A stretch of DNA of 64,000 nucleotides from Nitrospira sp. (lineage in GTDB: Bacteria; Nitrospirota; Nitrospiria; Nitrospirales; Nitrospiraceae), in assembly GCA_029194675.1 (NCBI GenBank), contig JARFXP010000002.1:992001-1056000 (forward strand). Direction: 5' to 3'. Shown here one piece after another: positions 63,623 through 64,000 of the stretch. A program made the translations under genes and the position numbers. Numbering within the stretch: the first letter of the stretch is position 1; the number at the start of each line of letters is the position of its first letter. Below the pieces are notes generated by a model, which saw only the letters and a program-made list of their open reading frames with translations, was not told the origin of the DNA and did not search any database.

Positions 63623-63804
63623 CTGTTTGTCTCGGGAACGGTGGAGTTGGATTTGCATAAGTCGATTCGATAGTCGCTTGTCTCTAAGAACAGTGTTCTA
63701 TGGCCGAAGTGCTCGTATCAGAACGTCAGCCGCGGAAGAGGTCGTGGATCTGACCGATCGGCTTGAGGCGGTGATCCGTAAGACGAAGATGCAGCTAAAA
63801 AAGG
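63623..63804. other. Short stretch without clear gene
   Basis: Possible remnants of coding sequence (a frame ending LEAVIRKTKMQLKKDGV at 63815) but nothing I can name. Confidence 0.3.
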
Positions 63805-64000
63805 ATGGGGTCTGATCTTGAACTGTGCCTATGCTTCTCTGATGCAACTCCACAGCTTGTGGCTTCACACGATTCCACGGCGTATGTCGACTACACCAAG
63901 GGACGCCGCCTGTTATTCCCGCATCTGAAACCGTCGACGGAAACCATTTCCCTTCGGCTGCCCAAGTCGCCGCTCGACCAACTCGAGACCTTGGCCAACA
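63805..64000 (+). CDS. CopG/BrnA-like antitoxin, partial at window end
   Basis: From ATG 63805 the frame runs open to the window edge: STAYVDYTKGRRLLFPHLKP and STETISLRLPKSPLDQLETL. The block Y-DY-K---FP-LKPST-TISLRLP is the opening of CopG/BrnA-type ribbon-helix-helix antitoxins. The extreme N terminus (MGSDLELCLCFSD) is atypical and the true start may be internal. Any toxin partner lies outside the window or is lost. Confidence 0.6.
   Translation, partial: MGSDLELCLCFSDATPQLVASHDSTAYVDYTKGRRLLFPHLKPSTETISLRLPKSPLDQLETLAN

Overview
The window is a chromosomal stretch of a Gram-negative bacterium: lipid A and LPS-transport genes, a TonB-dependent outer-membrane receptor and lipoproteins are all present. 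Gene content, gene order style and repeat types resemble Nitrospira (nitrite-oxidising Nitrospirota). That assignment is inference from recall; no search was run.

Layout. (1) 1-3040: housekeeping genes ndk, gcvH, a ComEA-like helix-hairpin-helix protein and tyrS. (2) 3056-7714: a small decayed island integrated in a tRNA-Gly(CCC) gene. It has a promoter plus 5'-half tRNA at its left end, a membrane protein, a twice-frameshifted chalcone-isomerase-like gene, a 3'-half tRNA-Thr(CGT), a lipoprotein, an IS30 element, an N-terminally truncated tyrosine integrase, and the restored tRNA-Gly at its right end. (3) 7942-9559: a lipoprotein, a small secreted or anchored protein, and rpmB. (4) 9751-27956: a long corrinoid uptake, salvage and remodelling block with two cobalamin riboswitches: btuF-btuC-btuD-nitrilase, then btuB-tonB-(cobM relic)-cobB-cobO-CWC protein-bluB-pduO-type ATR-cobU-cobT-cobS-cobD-cobC-cbiZ-cobQ. 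Most genes overlap by a few bases, indicating translational coupling. (5) 28342-40205: a Pil/Chp-like chemosensory cluster (CheY, CheW, MCP, CheA with three HPt domains and a receiver, two further CheW-like proteins, a receiver/coiled-coil protein with 156-bp tandem repeats, a degenerate HPt protein), followed by an ExeA-like ATPase and an HD-GYP protein. (6) 40861-46007, minus strand: lptF-lptG and fabF-ACP-lpxD, each group with its own visible promoter. (7) 46301-56136: cold-shock protein, TPR protein, 2-hydroxyacid dehydrogenase, FAD/Fe-S dehydrogenase fusion, MoaD/ThiS-like protein, lipoprotein, a VapBC-type pair, and a dicarboxylate/amino-acid symporter. (8) 56137-64000: a damaged restriction-modification island with the C-terminal half of HsdR, an IS5-type (IS427-like) insertion, a four-helix-bundle protein, intact hsdM and hsdS, a PD-(D/E)XK endonuclease gene split by a second IS5-family element, and the start of a CopG/BrnA-like antitoxin.

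How it fits together. The corrinoid block imports B12-like compounds (BtuB/TonB, BtuFCD), trims non-native corrinoids (CbiZ), adenosylates and amidates the ring (two adenosyltransferases, CobB, CobQ), makes the lower ligand (BluB) and assembles the nucleotide loop (CobC, CobD, CobU, CobT, CobS). Only a C-terminal scrap of CobM stands for early ring synthesis here. The restriction island keeps its methyltransferase and specificity subunit while both nuclease genes are broken. No CRISPR array, rRNA operon or replication origin was seen.
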